The notes beneath the pieces were generated by a model. That model had not been told where the DNA came from. It worked only from the letters and a program-made list of their open reading frames with translations, and did no database searches. This document shows, in pieces, positions 27,807 through 36,878 of a DNA stretch of 64,000 bases (position 1 is its first letter; every line of letters begins with the position of its first letter). Origin of the DNA: Achromobacter kerstersii (GTDB lineage Bacteria > Pseudomonadota > Gammaproteobacteria > Burkholderiales > Burkholderiaceae_B); assembly GCF_902859595.1 (NCBI RefSeq), contig NZ_CADIJQ010000013.1, positions 1-64,000 of the forward strand, given 5' to 3'. A program made the translations under genes and the position numbers.

Positions 27807-28493
27807 ATGCGCGATAACGTTCTGTCTCTGCGTCCTCTGATGGTGGCCACTGGCCTGGTGCTTGCGGCCCTGACGGCGCCCGCTCACGCTTTTTCCGATG
27901 ACGAGGCTCGTAAGGCCATTCTGGATTTGCGTCAGCAGGTTCAGCAGCAGAACGAGCAAAGCCAGCGCGCCAAGCTGCAATTGGCCGACCAGATTCAATC
28001 CCTGCAACAGGAAGTCGCCCAATTGCGCGACCAGCTGGAACTGGTGTCCCGCCAACAGCCCAGCGCCAAGCCGGGCGCACCCAGCGGCACGAACCCGCCG
28101 GGCACCGCTGCCGGCGACCCGCAAGAACAAGCCGCCTATGACGGCGCCATGGACCTGTTCCGCAAAGGCCAGTACAAGGACGCCGCCGAATCGCTGGCCG
28201 CCTTTACCGCCCTCTACCCGAACAGCCAGCTGGCCCCCAGCGCGCAGTTCTACCTGGGCAGCAGCCGCTACGGCATGAAGGACTTCAAGGGCGCCATCGA
28301 ACAGCTGACCGCCATGGTGCAGAAGTCGCCCGACAACGCGCGCGCGCCGGACGCCCTGCTGATCATCGCCGGCGGCCAGATCGAACTGAACAACCGCGCC
28401 GGCGCCAAGGCGTCGCTGCAGCGCATCGTTCGCGACTACCCGAACTCGCCCGCGGCAAGCACGGCCAAGAGCCGCCTGCAACTGCTGCAGTAA
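27807..28493 (+). CDS. cpoB: Cell division coordinator CpoB (YbgF)
   Basis: A 228-residue periplasmic protein. A signal peptide (MVATGLVLAALTAPAHA) is followed by an N-terminal trimerising coiled coil (QQVQQQNEQSQRAKLQLADQ), a Pro/Gly-rich linker and C-terminal TPR repeats (AAYDGAMDLFRKGQYKDAAE, LAPSAQFYLGSSRYGMKDF). CpoB links Tol function with PBP1B at division. The start at 27807 lies after the hairpin. Its stop overlaps the next ATG (TAATG). Confidence 0.95.
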   Translation: MRDNVLSLRPLMVATGLVLAALTAPAHAFSDDEARKAILDLRQQVQQQNEQSQRAKLQLADQIQSLQQEVAQLRDQLELVSRQQPSAKPGAPSGTNPPGTAAGDPQEQAAYDGAMDLFRKGQYKDAAESLAAFTALYPNSQLAPSAQFYLGSSRYGMKDFKGAIEQLTAMVQKSPDNARAPDALLIIAGGQIELNNRAGAKASLQRIVRDYPNSPAASTAKSRLQLLQ

Positions 28494-29536
28494 TGCGCCA
28501 CGCCGCTAGCGCGGTCAGCGCGTACCGGCACATCCTGCGCCGCCGCGCAGGGCTTATCGCCCTGCTGCTGGCGGCGATTTTCATGGCGCTGCTGATCGAC
28601 TTCACCATCGGCCCAACGGGCCTGCCTTGGCGCGAGCTGTGGCGAACGTTGAGCGCCCCGGAAGCCGCCGACGCCACCTACCGCGTCATCGTGTGGGACA
28701 TCCGACTGCCTTCCGCCTTGATGGCCGCGCTGGTCGGCATGGCCTTGGGGCTGGCAGGCGCCGAAATGCAGACCATCCTGAACAACCCGCTGGCCAGCCC
28801 CTACACGCTGGGCGTGTCGTCGGCCGCCGCCTTGGGCGCGTCGCTGGCGATCGTCTTGCAATTTGGCATTCCAGGCGTGCCCAGCGGTTGGCTGATCGGG
28901 GGCAACGCCTTCGTCTTTGCAATCGGGGCGGCATTGTTGCTGGACACCGTCGCCCGATGGAGCGGCATGAACACGTCGGGCGTCGTGCTGTTCGGCATTG
29001 CCATGGTGTTCACGTTCAACGCACTGGTGTCGCTGGTGCAGTTCCTGGCCAGCGCGGAAGCGTTGCAGAGCCTGGTGTTCTGGACCATGGGCAGCCTGGC
29101 GCGGTCCAGCTGGACGAGCGTGGGCGTGATGGTGACGGCAATCGTGCTGACGCTGCCGGTGGCGATGCGCCAATCCTGGAAGCTGACCGCGCTGCGCTTG
29201 GGCGAAGACCGCGCCGCCAGTTTCGGCGTGGACGTGCGCCGGGTGCGTGTCGCGGCGCTGGCGCGCGTCAGCCTGCTGTCGGCGCTGGCCGTGGCTTTTG
29301 TCGGCACGATTGGTTTCATCGGATTGGTGGCCCCGCACATTGCGCGCCGCCTGTTCGGTGAAGACCATCGTTTTTATCTGCCGGGCAGCGCGCTGGTGGG
29401 CGCGCTGATTTTGTCACTGGCTTCCGTCGTCTCGAAAAATCTGCTGCCAGATGTGGTCGTGCCAGTGGGCATCGTGACGGCGTTGGTCGGCATTCCCTTT
29501 TTCGTGGCGGTGGTGCTGCGCCGGCAACTGCCATGA
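28493..29536 (+). CDS. FecCD-family iron-chelate ABC transporter permease
   Basis: A 347-residue permease with nine or ten membrane segments. Family blocks are seen: VWDIRLPSALMAALVGMALGLAG, NPLASPYTLGVSSAAALGAS, GTIGFIGLVAPHIARRLFGEDHR and the C-terminal GIVTALVGIPFFVAVVLRR. Members carry siderophores, haem or cobalamin across the inner membrane. The start codon overlaps the cpoB stop, which would couple a metal uptake gene to the tol-pal operon. No binding-protein gene is adjacent. Confidence 0.92.
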   Translation: MRHAASAVSAYRHILRRRAGLIALLLAAIFMALLIDFTIGPTGLPWRELWRTLSAPEAADATYRVIVWDIRLPSALMAALVGMALGLAGAEMQTILNNPLASPYTLGVSSAAALGASLAIVLQFGIPGVPSGWLIGGNAFVFAIGAALLLDTVARWSGMNTSGVVLFGIAMVFTFNALVSLVQFLASAEALQSLVFWTMGSLARSSWTSVGVMVTAIVLTLPVAMRQSWKLTALRLGEDRAASFGVDVRRVRVAALARVSLLSALAVAFVGTIGFIGLVAPHIARRLFGEDHRFYLPGSALVGALILSLASVVSKNLLPDVVVPVGIVTALVGIPFFVAVVLRRQLP

Positions 29537-30330
29537 CGCGCGGAGCCCCCCTGGATATCGATCAACTAAGCGCGGGCTATGGCCGCGAGGACGTGTTGCA
29601 CGCGCTATCGATTCCGGCCTTGGCGGCGGGGGAAGTCACCGCCCTGCTCGGCCCGAACGGCAGCGGCAAATCCACCTTGCTCAAGGCGCTGGCCGGGCTC
29701 GTTCGTACCCGCCACGGGCGCGTCTTGCTGAACGGCCAAGACTTGAACCGGCTGGGCGTCGGTGAACGCGCCCAGCACATGGTTTATCTGCCGCAGAGCC
29801 TGCCGGCCGCCGTGCACCTGCGCGTCTTTGAATCGGTGCTGGTCGCGGCCAATGCCAGCCACAACGCGTTGGCGCCCCCCGTGGACATGGCCGCTATCGA
29901 GCGGCTGCTGGATCGGCTGGGCATCGCGCACTTGGCGATGCATTACCTGGATGCGCTGTCTGGCGGACAGAAGCAGTTGGTCGGGCTGGCGCAAGCGCTG
30001 ATCCGCCATCCGCGCGTGCTGCTGCTGGACGAACCCCTGTCTGCCCTGGACTTGAATTACCAATTCCACGTGATGCGCCTGCTGAAGCAGGAAACGCAGG
30101 AACACGGGCTGATCAGCGTCATCGTGCTGCACGACTTGAACGTGGCCTTACAGCACGCCGACCGCGCCGTGATGATTCAGGCAGGCCGGCTGCACGCGCA
30201 AGGCAAGCCGGCGGACGTCATCACGCCTGCATCGCTTGCGGCCGTGTATGGCGTGCAAGCGCGGGTCGAGGCCTGCTCGCGAGGCTTGCGGCAAGTGCTG
30301 ATCGACGGGCTGGACGAGCACCCGCGCTGA
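29533..30330 (+). CDS. FecE-family iron-chelate ABC transporter ATPase
   Basis: A 265-residue ATPase overlapping the permease by four bases (ATGA). Walker A is GPNGSGKSTLLKAL, the signature is LSGGQKQLVGLAQAL and Walker B is RVLLLDEPLSALD, followed by the His switch in VIVLHDLNVALQHAD. It matches the siderophore/cobalamin uptake subfamily. The missing substrate-binding protein and TonB-dependent receptor must be elsewhere. Confidence 0.93.
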   Translation: MTRGAPLDIDQLSAGYGREDVLHALSIPALAAGEVTALLGPNGSGKSTLLKALAGLVRTRHGRVLLNGQDLNRLGVGERAQHMVYLPQSLPAAVHLRVFESVLVAANASHNALAPPVDMAAIERLLDRLGIAHLAMHYLDALSGGQKQLVGLAQALIRHPRVLLLDEPLSALDLNYQFHVMRLLKQETQEHGLISVIVLHDLNVALQHADRAVMIQAGRLHAQGKPADVITPASLAAVYGVQARVEACSRGLRQVLIDGLDEHPR

Positions 30331-30409
30331 AGCAGGCGCCCCACAGGCGCTGGGACCCGCGTGCTGGCTCAGTCGCAGAAACTCAGCTGCTAGGGCTCCA
30401 GTACTGAAT

Positions 30410-30907
30410 TCAGGCGCGCTGAGCCACATCCACCACCGGCGCGCCGGTCATGTCAGCCAACTGCTGCGGGGTCAGATTGAACACGGCGTGCGGATGGCCG
30501 GCCGCGGCCCACAGGCTGTCGTAATTGAACAGGTCAGCGTCCAACAGCATCACCGGTTTGACGGCATGGCCGATGGGGCAGACGCCGCCAATCGCGTAAC
30601 CCGTGTTGTCGCGCACGAACTTGGCATCGGCCTTGGCCAATGCGCCGACCTGCTCGGCGACCTTGGCCTCGTCCACGCGGTTGGCGCCGCTGGCGATGAC
30701 GAGCACCGGCGCATTGTCGGCAGCGCGCCGGAAGATGATTGACTTCGCAATCTGCGCCACCTCGCACCCTAGCCCTGCCGCGGCTTCCGCCGATGTCTTG
30801 CCGGTTTGCGGCAGGACCACGACGGGTTTGTCGTGACCAATTTCCAGCAACAGGCGGGCCACGCGTTGGGCCGATTCGGGCAAGGCGGCAAGAGACTCAG
30901 GGGACAT
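30410..30907 (-). CDS. YbaK/EbsC family aminoacyl-tRNA deacylase
   Basis: A 165-residue free-standing member of the YbaK/ProX superfamily, which removes wrong amino acids from tRNA. The conserved lysine is in AQIAKSIIFRR, with VLVIASGANRVD, GYAIGGVCPIGH and a C-terminal HAVFNLTPQQLADMTGA. It resembles the PA2301/ProX-like group more than E. coli YbaK, so the target (Cys or Ala on tRNA-Pro or another tRNA) is uncertain. It converges with the FecE-type gene. Confidence 0.88.
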   Translation of the reverse strand: MSPESLAALPESAQRVARLLLEIGHDKPVVVLPQTGKTSAEAAAGLGCEVAQIAKSIIFRRAADNAPVLVIASGANRVDEAKVAEQVGALAKADAKFVRDNTGYAIGGVCPIGHAVKPVMLLDADLFNYDSLWAAAGHPHAVFNLTPQQLADMTGAPVVDVAQRA

Positions 30908-31017
30908 CGTGATGGGCTCCGTGTAAGACTGCGAACGAGTTTATCAGCGGCGGCGCGCACTGGCGTCACGCCGTGCCGGGCTAGAATGCGGACCTGGCTT
31001 TCCCCTTCCTGCCCCTC

Positions 31018-31827
31018 ATGCGTTCCGAACCCGTCTTGCCCCTGCAAACCGCCCTGATCGGCGGCTACGCCATGTCCTACACCGAATACGGCAGCGGCGC
31101 GCCCATGGTGCTGGTGCACGGTTCCCTGTCTGACTGCCGCTACTGGAAGTCGCAGATGGCGCCGCTGGGCAAATCGTTCCGCGTGCTGGCGGTGTGCCTG
31201 CGCCGCTACTGGCCGGAATCCTGGGACGGCGAAGGCGATGGGTTTTCCATCGATCAGCACGCAGACGATGTGTTGGAATTCATTGATACCGTCGCAGGCG
31301 GCCCCGCCCATCTGGTGGGCCATTCGCGCGGCGGCCGCGTGGCGCTGGAAGTGGCCTTGCGCCAGCCCGATGCGCTGCGCAGCCTGACGCTGGCCGATCC
31401 CGGCCTGCCCTTGCCCGGTGGCGATGATGCGCGGGGCGGCTTTCGCCAGCGCGCCTTGGCGTTGATCCGGCAAGGCGAAATCGAGGAAGGCCTGGCGTTG
31501 TTCGTGGACACCGTGACGGGGCCAGACACCTGGCAGCGCATGGTGCCGTGGTTCAAAGAGATGGTGCGCGACAACGTGGGCACGCTCTTTGGCCAGGCCG
31601 ACGAAAAGCCGGAAACCCTGACGCCGCAACAGATCGCCACGCTGAAGTTACCAACCCTGTTGATCGGCGGCGCGCTCAGCCCCGCGCCCTATCCTGCCGT
31701 GCTGGATGCGCTGTCGCAATGGCTGCCGCACGCGCATCGGGTCACCGTCGTGGGGTCGTCGCACGGCATGAACCTGGGCAACCCGCGCGCCTTCAACGGC
31801 GCCATCCAGGAATTTCTGGGGGGCTGA
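31018..31827 (+). CDS. Alpha/beta hydrolase
   Basis: A 269-residue alpha/beta-fold hydrolase. The oxyanion region is VLVHGSLSDCRYW, the nucleophile elbow is GHSRGG (Ser), and the catalytic His is in GSSHGMNLGNP near the C-terminus. A lid of about 70 residues lies in the middle. No signal peptide is seen. An in-frame ATG 18 codons in (MSYTEYGSG) could be the true start. Substrate unknown; it diverges from the YbaK-type gene. Confidence 0.85.
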   Translation: MRSEPVLPLQTALIGGYAMSYTEYGSGAPMVLVHGSLSDCRYWKSQMAPLGKSFRVLAVCLRRYWPESWDGEGDGFSIDQHADDVLEFIDTVAGGPAHLVGHSRGGRVALEVALRQPDALRSLTLADPGLPLPGGDDARGGFRQRALALIRQGEIEEGLALFVDTVTGPDTWQRMVPWFKEMVRDNVGTLFGQADEKPETLTPQQIATLKLPTLLIGGALSPAPYPAVLDALSQWLPHAHRVTVVGSSHGMNLGNPRAFNGAIQEFLGG

Positions 31828-31839
31828 ACGCCCCCGCGC

Positions 31840-32310
31840 TCACGGTTCGACCGAAGGCGTGTGCTTCAAGCGGCGCAGCACAAATGTAGACCGGCTGTGG
31901 CGCACGCCGCGCAGCTTGTACAGGCGCTTGCGCAGGAATTCCTCGTAGCCTTCGGTGCCGGCCACGGCCACCTTGATCAGGTAGTCATATTCGCCTGTGA
32001 CAAGAAAGGCTTCGACCACTTCGGGCAGCCGGGTGATTTCTTCGCCGAACCGCGCCAGCGTCTCGTCGTCGTGGTGCTCCAGCGTCACTTCGATCATCAC
32101 CGTATCCGGCAAGCCCAACGCTTTCTGGTTCAGCAGGGCCGCGTAGCCCTCAATCACCCCCGCCTCTTCCAACGCCTTCACGCGGTTCCAACAGGGTGTG
32201 GGCGACAAGCCCACCTGCTCCGCCAGCTTCAGGTTCGTCAGCCGGCCATCCGAGCGCAGCGCGCGCAGGATCTTGCGGTCGGTATCGTCGATTTTGGGAG
32301 GAGTGGACAT
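31840..32310 (-). CDS. Lrp/AsnC family transcriptional regulator
   Basis: A 156-residue regulator with the helix-turn-helix IDDTDRKILRALRSDGRLTN, then LKLAEQVGLSPTPCWNRVK, followed by the AsnC effector domain (GEYDYLIKVAVAGTEGYEEF). MSTPPKIDD at 32310 has a possible AGGTG site upstream. The frame is open far beyond this but without family similarity. It diverges from an EamA exporter, and an inverted repeat lies between them, as in amino-acid exporter control pairs. Confidence 0.92.
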   Translation of the reverse strand: MSTPPKIDDTDRKILRALRSDGRLTNLKLAEQVGLSPTPCWNRVKALEEAGVIEGYAALLNQKALGLPDTVMIEVTLEHHDDETLARFGEEITRLPEVVEAFLVTGEYDYLIKVAVAGTEGYEEFLRKRLYKLRGVRHSRSTFVLRRLKHTPSVEP

Positions 32311-32331
32311 GGGCGGCGCACCTGCAAAGAG

Positions 32332-32369
32332 AATATCTCTGTAAAAATCAATTCTACAAGATAGATATT
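32332..32369. promoter_or_regulatory. Nested inverted repeats between lrp-like gene and eamA
   Basis: AATATCT (32332-32338) mirrors AGATATT (32363-32369), and inside it TGTA (32340-32343) mirrors TACA (32355-32358). The AT-rich stretch lies just upstream of the regulator start. It is a likely Lrp-type operator and promoter. Confidence 0.5.
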
Positions 32370-32555
32370 TTCCATAAAGCACCAAACTGGCGTGAATCAG
32401 GAAACCTATTTTGTTTCCCTGGCCGTAGACTTTCCAGCAAGACGGGCATCTATCCCGCCCGTCGGATTTCGGCGCTTTCGCTGCGGCACAACCCGGCAGA
32501 AGCGCCGGCAGTTCCCACGCAGCAACCCGCGCGCCGATCCGCGCGGCTGGAAACC

Positions 32556-33530
32556 ATGTCTCACGCAGCAGCAGTCCCCGCAAGAACCGGTCTGGGCCTA
32601 TCCGGCGCCGCCATGCTTTTGACCGCCCCGGCGCTATTCGCCTCGAATATGGTCGCCGCCCGCTGGGCGCACGACGCCAGCCTTCCCCCTGTTTTCCTTG
32701 CCTTCGGCCGTTGGCTGCTGGCCTTTCTGATCCTGTTGCCCTTGGCCGCCCCCGCGTTGCGCACGCATCGCCGCGCGTTGTGGCGCGGCTTGCCCGCCCT
32801 GCTGCCGCTGGCCGTGCTGGGCATGGGCGTGGCCGTGGCGCCGCAATACATCGGCGCGCAGACCACCAGCGCCACCAATATCGCCCTGATCTTTTCGTGC
32901 AGCCCCATCCTGGTGGCCCTGCTGGAAGCGCTGATCTGGCGCAAGCCGCTGTCGGCGCTGCGTGCGGCCGGCTTGGCGTTGGCCTTGGGCGGCGTGCTGG
33001 TCGTGCTGTCACGCGGCGATACGCAGGCGTTGGCCCGATTGGCGTTCGGCCAGGGTGACTTGTGGGTGCTGCTGGCCGCCACCGGCTGGGCGTTCTACAC
33101 CGTGCTGCAAAAGCGGCTGCCCTTGCCGGCCGTGCCGGCCAGCGCCCGGCTGGCGGTGATGATGCTGGGTGGTGTGTTGGCGCTGGCGCCGTTTGCTGGC
33201 ATCGAAGCAGCGGCGGGCGCGACGCCCCCGTGGACCGATCCCCGGCTGGCGGCCGTGCTGCTGTTCCTGGCGGTGGTGCCCAGCCTGGGCGCGTACTACG
33301 TCTACGGGCGGCTGATCAGCCAGGCGGGTCCGGCAACCGCCGGGCTGTCGATGTTCCTGGTGCCGGTTTACGCCGCGCTGCTCGCGTGGCCCTTGCTGGG
33401 TGAAGCCCCGCAGTTGTTCCATGCGTATGGCTTCGTGATGATCTTGATCGGCGTAAAACTGGCCTCGTCGCGCATGCGTGCAAACGAGGCCATCGCGCCG
33501 ACGGCGGCCACCGCCGCCGCCCGCGCCTGA
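32556..33530 (+). CDS. EamA family (DMT) exporter
   Basis: A 324-residue, ten-helix drug/metabolite transporter with two EamA halves: first half from AAMLLTAPALFASNMVAARW to LALGGVLVVLSRGD, second from LWVLLAATGWAFYTVLQKRL to MILIGVKLAS. The second half has VVPSLGAYYVYGRLISQAGP. Members often export amino acids or metabolites. MSHAAAVPARTG at 32556 is the likely start; a long N-terminal open extension overlaps the divergent regulator and is rejected. Confidence 0.9.
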   Translation: MSHAAAVPARTGLGLSGAAMLLTAPALFASNMVAARWAHDASLPPVFLAFGRWLLAFLILLPLAAPALRTHRRALWRGLPALLPLAVLGMGVAVAPQYIGAQTTSATNIALIFSCSPILVALLEALIWRKPLSALRAAGLALALGGVLVVLSRGDTQALARLAFGQGDLWVLLAATGWAFYTVLQKRLPLPAVPASARLAVMMLGGVLALAPFAGIEAAAGATPPWTDPRLAAVLLFLAVVPSLGAYYVYGRLISQAGPATAGLSMFLVPVYAALLAWPLLGEAPQLFHAYGFVMILIGVKLASSRMRANEAIAPTAATAAARA

Positions 33531-33540
33531 CACTGCCCGA

Positions 33541-35652
33541 TCAGCGGCCCGAGCCTTGGGCCGCGATCACTTCCTGCGCCACTTGTCGCGGCGCTTCGGC
33601 GTAGTGCTTGAACTCCATCGTGTAGGTCGCGCGCCCTTGGGTCAGCGACCGCAGCGATGTCGAATAGCCGAACATCTCGGCCAGCGGCACTTCGGCGCGT
33701 ACCACCTTGCCGCCCCCGCCCGCGATGTCTTCCATGCCCTGCACCATGCCGCGCCGTGACGACAAGTCGCCCATGACGTTGCCGGTGAAGTCTTCCGGCG
33801 TTTCCACCTCAACCTGCATCATCGGCTCAAGCAGCACCGGGTCCGCGCGCCGCATCCCTTCCTTGAACGCCATCGAGCCCGCCATCTTGAAGGCGTTTTC
33901 GTTGGAGTCCACGTCATGGTACGAACCGAAGAACAAGGTCGCCTTGATATCCACCACCGGATAGCCCGCCAGCACGCCATTGTTCAGCGATTCGCGGATG
34001 CCCTTGTCGACCGCCGGAATGAACTCGCGCGGCACCACGCCGCCCTTGATGGCGTCAACAAACTCGTAGCCCTTGCCCGGCTCTTGCGGCTCAAGCTTGA
34101 GCACCACGTGGCCGTACTGGCCGCGCCCGCCCGACTGCTTGACGAACTTGCCTTCGACCTCGTTGCAGGCCTTGCGGATGGTTTCGCGATACGCCACCTG
34201 CGGCTTGCCCACCGTGGCTTCGACGTTGAACTCGCGCTTCATGCGGTCAACCAGAATTTCCAGGTGCAGCTCGCCCATGCCCGAGATAATGGTCTGGCCC
34301 GATTCCTCGTCGGTACGCACGCGGAATGACGGGTCTTCCTGCGCCAGCCGGTTCAAGGCGATACCCATCTTTTCCTGGTCGGCCTTGGTCTTGGGTTCCA
34401 CCGCCTGCGAGATCACGGGTTCGGGGAAGACCATGCGTTCAAGAATGATGATGTGCGCCGGGTCTGATAGCGTGTCGCCGGTGGTGACGTCCTTGATGCC
34501 GACGGCCGCCGCGATATCACCCGCATACACCTCGGTAATTTCGCGCCGCTCGTTGGCGTGCATCTGCAGGATGCGGCCCAGCCGTTCCTTCTTGCCCTTG
34601 ATCGGGTTGTAGACCGAGTCGCCGGATTTCACCACGCCGGAGTACACGCGGAAGAACACCAGTTGCCCGACAAACGGGTCCGTCATGATCTTGAAGGCCA
34701 GCGCCGAGAACGGTTCGTTGTCGGTGGGATGGCGCTCGATTTCGCGGTCACGTTCGTCGTGGCCGTTGATGGCCGGCACGTCCACCGGCGACGGCATGTA
34801 ATCAATGACGGCGTCCAGCATCGCCTGCACGCCCTTGTTCTTGAACGCGCTGCCGCACAGCATGGGCACGATCTCGTTGGCGATGGTGCGCGTGCGCAAC
34901 CCCAGCTTGATCTCGTCTTCCGTCAGGGTTTCGCCAGACAGGTATTTTTCAAGCAGCGTCTCGTTGGCTTCGGCCGCTTTCTCGACCATCTTGTCGTGCC
35001 ATTTCTGCGCCTCGGCCTGCAATTTTTCAGGGATGTCCACATACGTGAACTTCACGCCCTGGCTGGCGTCGTCCCACAGAATGGCCTTCATCTTGACCAG
35101 GTCGATCACGCCTTCGAAATGATCTTCGGCGCCGACAGGCAACTGGATCGGCACGGCGTCGCCCTTCAAGCGTTCGGCGATCTGGCGCTGCACGCGCAAG
35201 AAATCAGCGCCGACACGGTCCATCTTGTTCACGAAGGCCAGACGCGGCACCTTGTATTTGTTGGCCTGCCGCCAGACGGTTTCAGACTGCGGCTGCACGC
35301 CGCCCACCGCGTCGTACACCATGACAGCGCCATCCAGCACGCGCATGGACCGTTCGACTTCAATGGTGAAGTCCACGTGGCCCGGCGTGTCGATGATGTT
35401 GATGCGGTGTTCGGGGTAGTTGCCCGCCATGCCTTTCCAGAAGGCGGTGGTGGCGGCCGACGTGATGGTGATGCCGCGTTCCTGCTCTTGCTCCATCCAG
35501 TCCATCACGGCGGCGCCGTCATGGACTTCGCCGATTTTGTGGGTGATACCGGTGTAGAAGAGGATGCGCTCGGTGGTCGTCGTTTTGCCCGCGTCGATAT
35601 GGGCGCTGATGCCAATATTGCGGTAAAGCTCGATACGCGTCTTGCGGGTCAT
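33541..35652 (-). CDS. fusA: Elongation factor G (copy outside a str operon)
   Basis: A 703-residue translocase GTPase. G1 [16 protein letters not shown]2 region [12 protein letters not shown]3 DTPGHVDF and G4 NKMDR are present, with domains II-V following and the decoding-tip loop GGRGQYGHV in domain IV. Length equals E. coli EF-G. GGAAGAGG precedes the ATG. rpsL, rpsG and tuf are absent nearby, so this is probably an additional copy, as in other Burkholderiales with two fusA genes. It is convergent with the EamA gene. Confidence 0.95.
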   Translation of the reverse strand: MTRKTRIELYRNIGISAHIDAGKTTTTERILFYTGITHKIGEVHDGAAVMDWMEQEQERGITITSAATTAFWKGMAGNYPEHRINIIDTPGHVDFTIEVERSMRVLDGAVMVYDAVGGVQPQSETVWRQANKYKVPRLAFVNKMDRVGADFLRVQRQIAERLKGDAVPIQLPVGAEDHFEGVIDLVKMKAILWDDASQGVKFTYVDIPEKLQAEAQKWHDKMVEKAAEANETLLEKYLSGETLTEDEIKLGLRTRTIANEIVPMLCGSAFKNKGVQAMLDAVIDYMPSPVDVPAINGHDERDREIERHPTDNEPFSALAFKIMTDPFVGQLVFFRVYSGVVKSGDSVYNPIKGKKERLGRILQMHANERREITEVYAGDIAAAVGIKDVTTGDTLSDPAHIIILERMVFPEPVISQAVEPKTKADQEKMGIALNRLAQEDPSFRVRTDEESGQTIISGMGELHLEILVDRMKREFNVEATVGKPQVAYRETIRKACNEVEGKFVKQSGGRGQYGHVVLKLEPQEPGKGYEFVDAIKGGVVPREFIPAVDKGIRESLNNGVLAGYPVVDIKATLFFGSYHDVDSNENAFKMAGSMAFKEGMRRADPVLLEPMMQVEVETPEDFTGNVMGDLSSRRGMVQGMEDIAGGGGKVVRAEVPLAEMFGYSTSLRSLTQGRATYTMEFKHYAEAPRQVAQEVIAAQGSGR

Positions 35653-35685
35653 GGCCTCTTCCTTGCAGGGAACCACTATGCAAAA

Positions 35686-35710
35686 CGGCAAGCCCGACCG
35701 GGCGTTGCCG
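35686..35710 (-). promoter_or_regulatory. Hairpin in the fusA leader
   Basis: CGGCAAGCCCG (35686-35696) pairs with CGGGC-G-TTGCCG (35699-35710) with one bulged base. It begins 34 bases upstream of the fusA start codon and would be in the 5' untranslated region if transcription starts beyond it. The remainder of 35711-35887 shows no gene. Confidence 0.45.
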
Positions 35711-35887
35711 CGGCGGGCGCCATGCCGCGTGTCGTGATGGGGTGAAGCGTCACTGCGCCCGCACTGATGCGTAAATATTACGCGCCGCGCGTCAAGATAC
35801 AAGCTTTGCCACTACCTTTGACGAGGGAACCTGCGCGTCATTGGTTTGCCCAGGTCATACCGGGGTATGCCCTGCCCGGCGCGCGGC

Positions 35888-35915
35888 ATAAAAAAAGCCC
35901 CTCCGAAGAGGGGCT
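35888..35915 (-). terminator. Terminator of the universal stress protein gene
   Basis: AGCCCCTC pairs with GAGGGGCT around CGAA (35896-35915). The A run at 35888-35895 is a T run on the minus strand. It lies 26 bases after the usp stop. Confidence 0.9.
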
Positions 35916-35940
35916 GTTGCGTTGGCCTGCGGCCGCACGC

Positions 35941-36405
35941 TTACTTCTTTTCTTCCTTCACGCGATACACCAGCACGGCGGTGGTGGCCAGCGACAGCAC
36001 CTTGGCGGTGACGCTGCCCAGCAGCAGACGCGACAGGCCGCTGCGGCCGTGGCTGCCGATGAAGATCAGGTCGCAACCGGAATCGGCGGCGGCTTGCACG
36101 ATACCGTCGGCCACGTTGAAGTTGGACACGGCGCGCGCTTCGGATTTGACTCCGCCGGTGTCGGCGCGGTCGGTAATCTGTTTCAGGTACTTGTCGGCTT
36201 GTTCGGCCGATGCCTTTTCGTAGTCTTCGTCGGTGATGGCGTAGGCGGCAGCCATGCCGTCAAAACCGATCGTGGCCGCAAAGGGTTGCGTCACGTAGAG
36301 GGCGACGACTTCGGCGCCAACCGAGCGTGCAAAGGAAATGCCCGCGTTGGCGGCTTGTGCCGACAGCGGCGAACCGTCGGTGGGAATCAGGATCTTCTTG
36401 AACAT
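35941..36405 (-). CDS. Universal stress protein (UspA family)
   Basis: A 154-residue single-domain Usp. It begins MFKKILIPTDGSPLSAQAA and carries the ATP-binding pattern G-2x-G-9x-G-S/T as GSHGRSGLSRLLLGSVTAKV. The family responds to starvation and oxidative stress; ATP-binding members can be dimeric. A monocistronic gene with its own terminator. Confidence 0.93.
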   Translation of the reverse strand: MFKKILIPTDGSPLSAQAANAGISFARSVGAEVVALYVTQPFAATIGFDGMAAAYAITDEDYEKASAEQADKYLKQITDRADTGGVKSEARAVSNFNVADGIVQAAADSGCDLIFIGSHGRSGLSRLLLGSVTAKVLSLATTAVLVYRVKEEKK

Positions 36406-36504
36406 CTTGCCTGCTCCTGTTTGAGAGGAATCTTTATGCTACTGGAAAGCCGTCAGGTTCACATCAAGCGAACCCTGCGGGCTTGATGCGCGTCAAACGC
36501 CGCG

Positions 36505-36849
36505 TCAGCCCAATTGCTGGGCGGCGGCGAACAAATTGGTGCAGCGGGTGCCGGTGCGGCAATAGGCCAGCACGGGGCCCGGCAGGGTCTTCAGCAGTTC
36601 GGCGAAGCGCACCACGTCCGAAACGGTCATGGCGCTGCCCACCACGGGCTGGTATTCAATCTTCAGGCCAGCGGCTTCGGCGGCCTTGGATACGTCGGCG
36701 GCGGTGGGCTGGTCGGGGCCGCCTTCGAAGTCGGGGCGGTTGATGATGACGCTCTTGTAGCCGGCGGCGGCCACATCGGCCATGTCGTCAGGGCCCAGTT
36801 GCGGCGCGACGGCGAAGTTTTCGGTCAGGGGTTTGATCGGTGCGGACAT
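36505..36849 (-). CDS. TIGR01244/DUF442 family rhodanese-like protein
   Basis: A 114-residue protein with one domain. The active-site-like loop is LAYCRTGTRCTNLF, of the Cys-Arg-x-Gly-x-Arg form seen in rhodanese-like sulfurtransferases. The N-terminus ENFAVAPQLGPDDMADVAAA and SVIINRPDFEGGPDQ are conserved in the family (also found fused to Blh-type beta-lactamase-like hydrolases). A second Cys follows the Arg. Its substrate is unknown. Confidence 0.86.
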   Translation of the reverse strand: MSAPIKPLTENFAVAPQLGPDDMADVAAAGYKSVIINRPDFEGGPDQPTAADVSKAAEAAGLKIEYQPVVGSAMTVSDVVRFAELLKTLPGPVLAYCRTGTRCTNLFAAAQQLG

Positions 36850-36878
36850 GGCGGTTCCTTCAAATATTCAGCTGCGTA

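Noticed and set aside
32311-33012. N-terminal extension of the Lrp-type regulator
   Set aside because: The frame is open only because it runs antisense to the EamA exporter; family similarity begins at 32310.
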